In this document: positions 5,673-7,498 of the stretch, one piece after another
How positions within the stretch are numbered: position 1 is the stretch's first letter
Layout: every line of letters begins with the position of its first letter
NCBI GenBank assembly: GCA_023399355.1
Contig: JAEWQC010000060.1
Coordinates: forward strand, 1 to 7,498
DNA length: 7,498 nucleotides
Reading direction: 5' to 3'
Source: Bacillota bacterium
GTDB lineage: Bacteria > Bacillota > Clostridia > Acetivibrionales > DTU013
Made by a program: the position numbers and the translations under genes
Notes under the pieces: model-generated
Told to the model about the DNA's origin: nothing
The model's database searches: none
Seen by the model: the letters and a program-made list of their open reading frames with translations, nothing else

Positions 5673-7498
5673 TTATTTTAAGAATTCTTCAAACATGCTT
5701 TGATTCCGTTGTACAAATTCTATGGCATTCTGCTGGATCTCACTCTGGATTTCGCTCATCTGAGTGCTGTCCAACTTGTCAAGTTCCACATAATCTTCCT
5801 TCAATAAGCTGGACAAATCAACATCAACATCAGCTTTTGTAATCAAATCCAGCTTGATGTTCCCCTTGATTACATCATCAGAAGCGATTGATGGGTTGAT
5901 TTTCAGATTAATATCATACCTGTTCGTCTTTTCCCTCAGTTTTTTATTTTCAGAGTTTATCAGCTTTACCCTGCCTGATATAATAAATTCTCCCAGATCA
6001 AGTGCAAATTCAGTATCCCCATTCAATACATCGTCAACCATTTTCTTTTTGGTATTGATGCTTATGTTCACTTTTTCGTTATCCATTGGACTACCTTTTA
6101 TTTCTCCTGCTATTAAAAGCTTATCACTGCCTTCTTTAGAATCCTTTTTCGCCTTCTCGCGCTCTCTGCTTATATCCATTGAAAATGTCCGGGGTTCAGC
6201 CGCTGATTCAGTATCTTCAAGTTTCAGCGAATAATTCTGCACTGTCAAAGTATCCGTATGATATGCGATACCGGAATATAGAATGCCTGCACTTGTACCT
6301 TCCTCCACAACCTTGCTTTTGATTTCTCTTTTAATAATATTTCCTTTATTGCTCACCCAGAGTGTCATTATAATCCCTTGATCAAGCTTCAAGTTGTCTT
6401 TCATCTCCTGGATCTCTTTTTTCATTGCAGTGAAAAACTCCGTGTAGTTCGAATCCGCAAACATCGTATCAATATCAACTTCTTCAGAACTAAAATAGCC
6501 TGCGTCTTTTAAAAGCCCCACAACATTTTTTACATTGTCAAATACCAACTGTTTCAGAACTTCGTCCTTTTCTGCTTCATTTGCCAGATTCTCCAGCAGC
6601 TTGATCAGATCATCCTTCTTCACATTGATTGTGAGTTTGCGGCAGGCTATTTTTTTATCTTTAATGGCAAGGGATTCGGACTCTGCTTTTACTTGATCAT
6701 CGGGAATCGCATTGAAATAGATCCCGGCATATTTTTTGCCTTCTTCTTTCAATGCTGCATGATCAATTTTCAAGACGTCGATGATATCCTGGGTTTGCAG
6801 GATCCTGTCCGGCATATTTGCACTGTTGATACCGAGATTCTTATAAGCCTTTCCAAGTTCTTTAAAATTGATTACAAAGGTTTTACCATAAAACTGTGGT
6901 AATTTGAACAACTCCTTATCCTTGTCCACTGCCATGGTACCGTTAATTAAAACATTCCCCTTCAATTTTATATTGAAATCCGATATAAAAGCCTTGTTCT
7001 TATTATCTATCTTCGTGTCCGATTCAATTGAAACACTTTTGATGATTTCCTCTATCTGGCTAAAAACCGCAGCTCCCAACATGCTGTTTCCACCGGAGAA
7101 AGCGCTTAAATCCGGCGAAACCGTTAAATTCATTTTTTGCTCATATTTCTTATTCACTTTTGCCATGGCTTTATCGGATTCCGCTTTGATGTCGGCAAAA
7201 GCGCCTATAAAATATCTACTTTCTGCATCTATGTACCTTTGCTTGGGCGTTTTCAGCAAATCCTTCATTGCAAATGCAGAAACCGCCAGTAGGGCCAATA
7301 GGATAACTGCCAATCCAATGATCATGGGCTTTCTGGATTTCTTTCTGACATTTGGCTGCGAATCGGTCGAAATTATCGTCTCCGGACTCATCTGTACCGT
7401 TTCTTCCGTCTCCAGACTCGCCGCCACCATTTCTTCCACTCCCGTATCTTCCGGAACTGCCTCTTCCGCTCCCGTATCTTCCGGAACTGCCTCTTCCG
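5673..7498 (-). CDS. Single-pass membrane protein with large outer domain, 5' end cut by window edge
   Basis: The frame stays open to the right edge, at least 607 codons, so the true start is outside. An in-frame GTG at 7439 and ATG at 7430 lie inside the repeat zone and lack ribosome sites. From the edge the protein shows two copies of the decapeptide EEAVPEDTGx, then two diverged copies (EEMVAASLET, EETVQMSPET), a basic patch (KKSRKP), one membrane helix (MIIGLAVILLALLAVSAFAM) and about 530 residues outside. The outer part begins with a LLKTPKQRYIDAESRYF segment and is rich in Lys/Asp/Glu/Asn with alternating strand-like stretches. It recalls clostridial membrane-anchored proteins of the DUF6583 type, some with an N-terminal zinc ribbon, but I hold that only weakly. 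No catalytic motif is seen. A strong terminator follows the stop. Function is unknown; an envelope-associated role fits the topology. Confidence 0.85.
   Translation of the reverse strand, partial: EEAVPEDTGAEEAVPEDTGVEEMVAASLETEETVQMSPETIISTDSQPNVRKKSRKPMIIGLAVILLALLAVSAFAMKDLLKTPKQRYIDAESRYFIGAFADIKAESDKAMAKVNKKYEQKMNLTVSPDLSAFSGGNSMLGAAVFSQIEEIIKSVSIESDTKIDNKNKAFISDFNIKLKGNVLINGTMAVDKDKELFKLPQFYGKTFVINFKELGKAYKNLGINSANMPDRILQTQDIIDVLKIDHAALKEEGKKYAGIYFNAIPDDQVKAESESLAIKDKKIACRKLTINVKKDDLIKLLENLANEAEKDEVLKQLVFDNVKNVVGLLKDAGYFSSEEVDIDTMFADSNYTEFFTAMKKEIQEMKDNLKLDQGIIMTLWVSNKGNIIKREIKSKVVEEGTSAGILYSGIAYHTDTLTVQNYSLKLEDTESAAEPRTFSMDISREREKAKKDSKEGSDKLLIAGEIKGSPMDNEKVNISINTKKKMVDDVLNGDTEFALDLGEFIISGRVKLINSENKKLREKTNRYDINLKINPSIASDDVIKGNIKLDLITKADVDVDLSSLLKEDYVELDKLDSTQMSEIQSEIQQNAIEFVQRNQSMFEEFLK
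7439..7498. repeat. Exact 30-bp tandem repeat inside coding sequence
   Basis: 7439-7468 and 7469-7498 are identical 30-mers that keep the reading frame and encode acidic decapeptides EEAVPEDTG plus Ala or Val. The array continues past the edge to an unknown length. Two diverged decapeptides (7379-7438) follow on the protein side, showing older copies. Confidence 0.92.

Noticed and set aside
5854..6234. 126-codon Ser/Phe-rich plus-strand frame
   Set aside because: It is antisense to the long membrane-protein gene; a Ser/Phe/Leu-rich product is typical of reading the complement of Lys/Glu-rich codons.
7437..7439. GTG as the start of the long membrane protein
   Set aside because: The frame continues to the edge through exact copies of the same decapeptide and no ribosome site precedes the GTG, so the gene is taken as partial.

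Overview
The window looks like chromosomal DNA of a low- to moderate-GC, spore-forming Gram-positive bacterium, probably a Clostridia member. The grounds are strong AGGAGG-type ribosome binding sites, consensus sigma-A-like promoters, AT-rich intergenic DNA, and an overlapping gene pair that looks like the sporulation genes spoIVFA/spoIVFB. I see no mobile element, CRISPR array, rRNA or tRNA.

Layout. (1) 1-1446, minus strand: a sodium:solute symporter truncated by the left edge (355 codons seen), preceded by a 55-codon one-helix protein of the 'symporter small accessory protein' type. The 212-bp gap between them holds two related palindromes. (2) 1447-1780: a 334-bp divergent regulatory region. 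It carries a probable promoter for the accessory/symporter unit with one palindrome across its -35 and one just downstream of its start, plus a near-perfect sigma-A promoter (TTGACA-N16-TATAAT) for metF. (3) 1781-2641, plus strand: metF, a 286-residue methylenetetrahydrofolate reductase. (4) 2694-3476, minus strand: an unrecognised 260-residue protein with two N-terminal membrane helices and a charged, coiled-coil-rich body. Its own promoter (TTGATA-N17-TATAAT) overlaps the 3' end of the next gene, and its leader contains a perfect 16-bp palindrome. (5) 3576-5500, minus strand: a SpoIVFA-like membrane-anchored M23/LytM protein whose stop overlaps (GTGA) the GTG start of a SpoIVFB-like M50 site-2 protease. 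(6) 5611-5641: a strong intrinsic terminator separating this pair from (7) 5673-7498, minus strand: a large single-pass membrane protein whose N-terminus runs off the right edge through exact 30-bp tandem repeats that encode decapeptides.

How the genes work together. The accessory protein and symporter very likely form one transport module. The M23/M50 pair is very likely a regulated intramembrane protease with its partner; in Bacillus this pair releases sigma-K in the mother cell. The coiled-coil membrane protein follows the pair on the same strand but has its own promoter, so a functional link is only suggested. metF and the repeat-bearing protein appear to be independent units. No gene here is a clear candidate for a wholly new system. 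The less ordinary material is the cluster of palindromic operator-like sites, the two unrecognised membrane proteins, and the M23 domain that keeps its zinc ligands but lacks one catalytic histidine.
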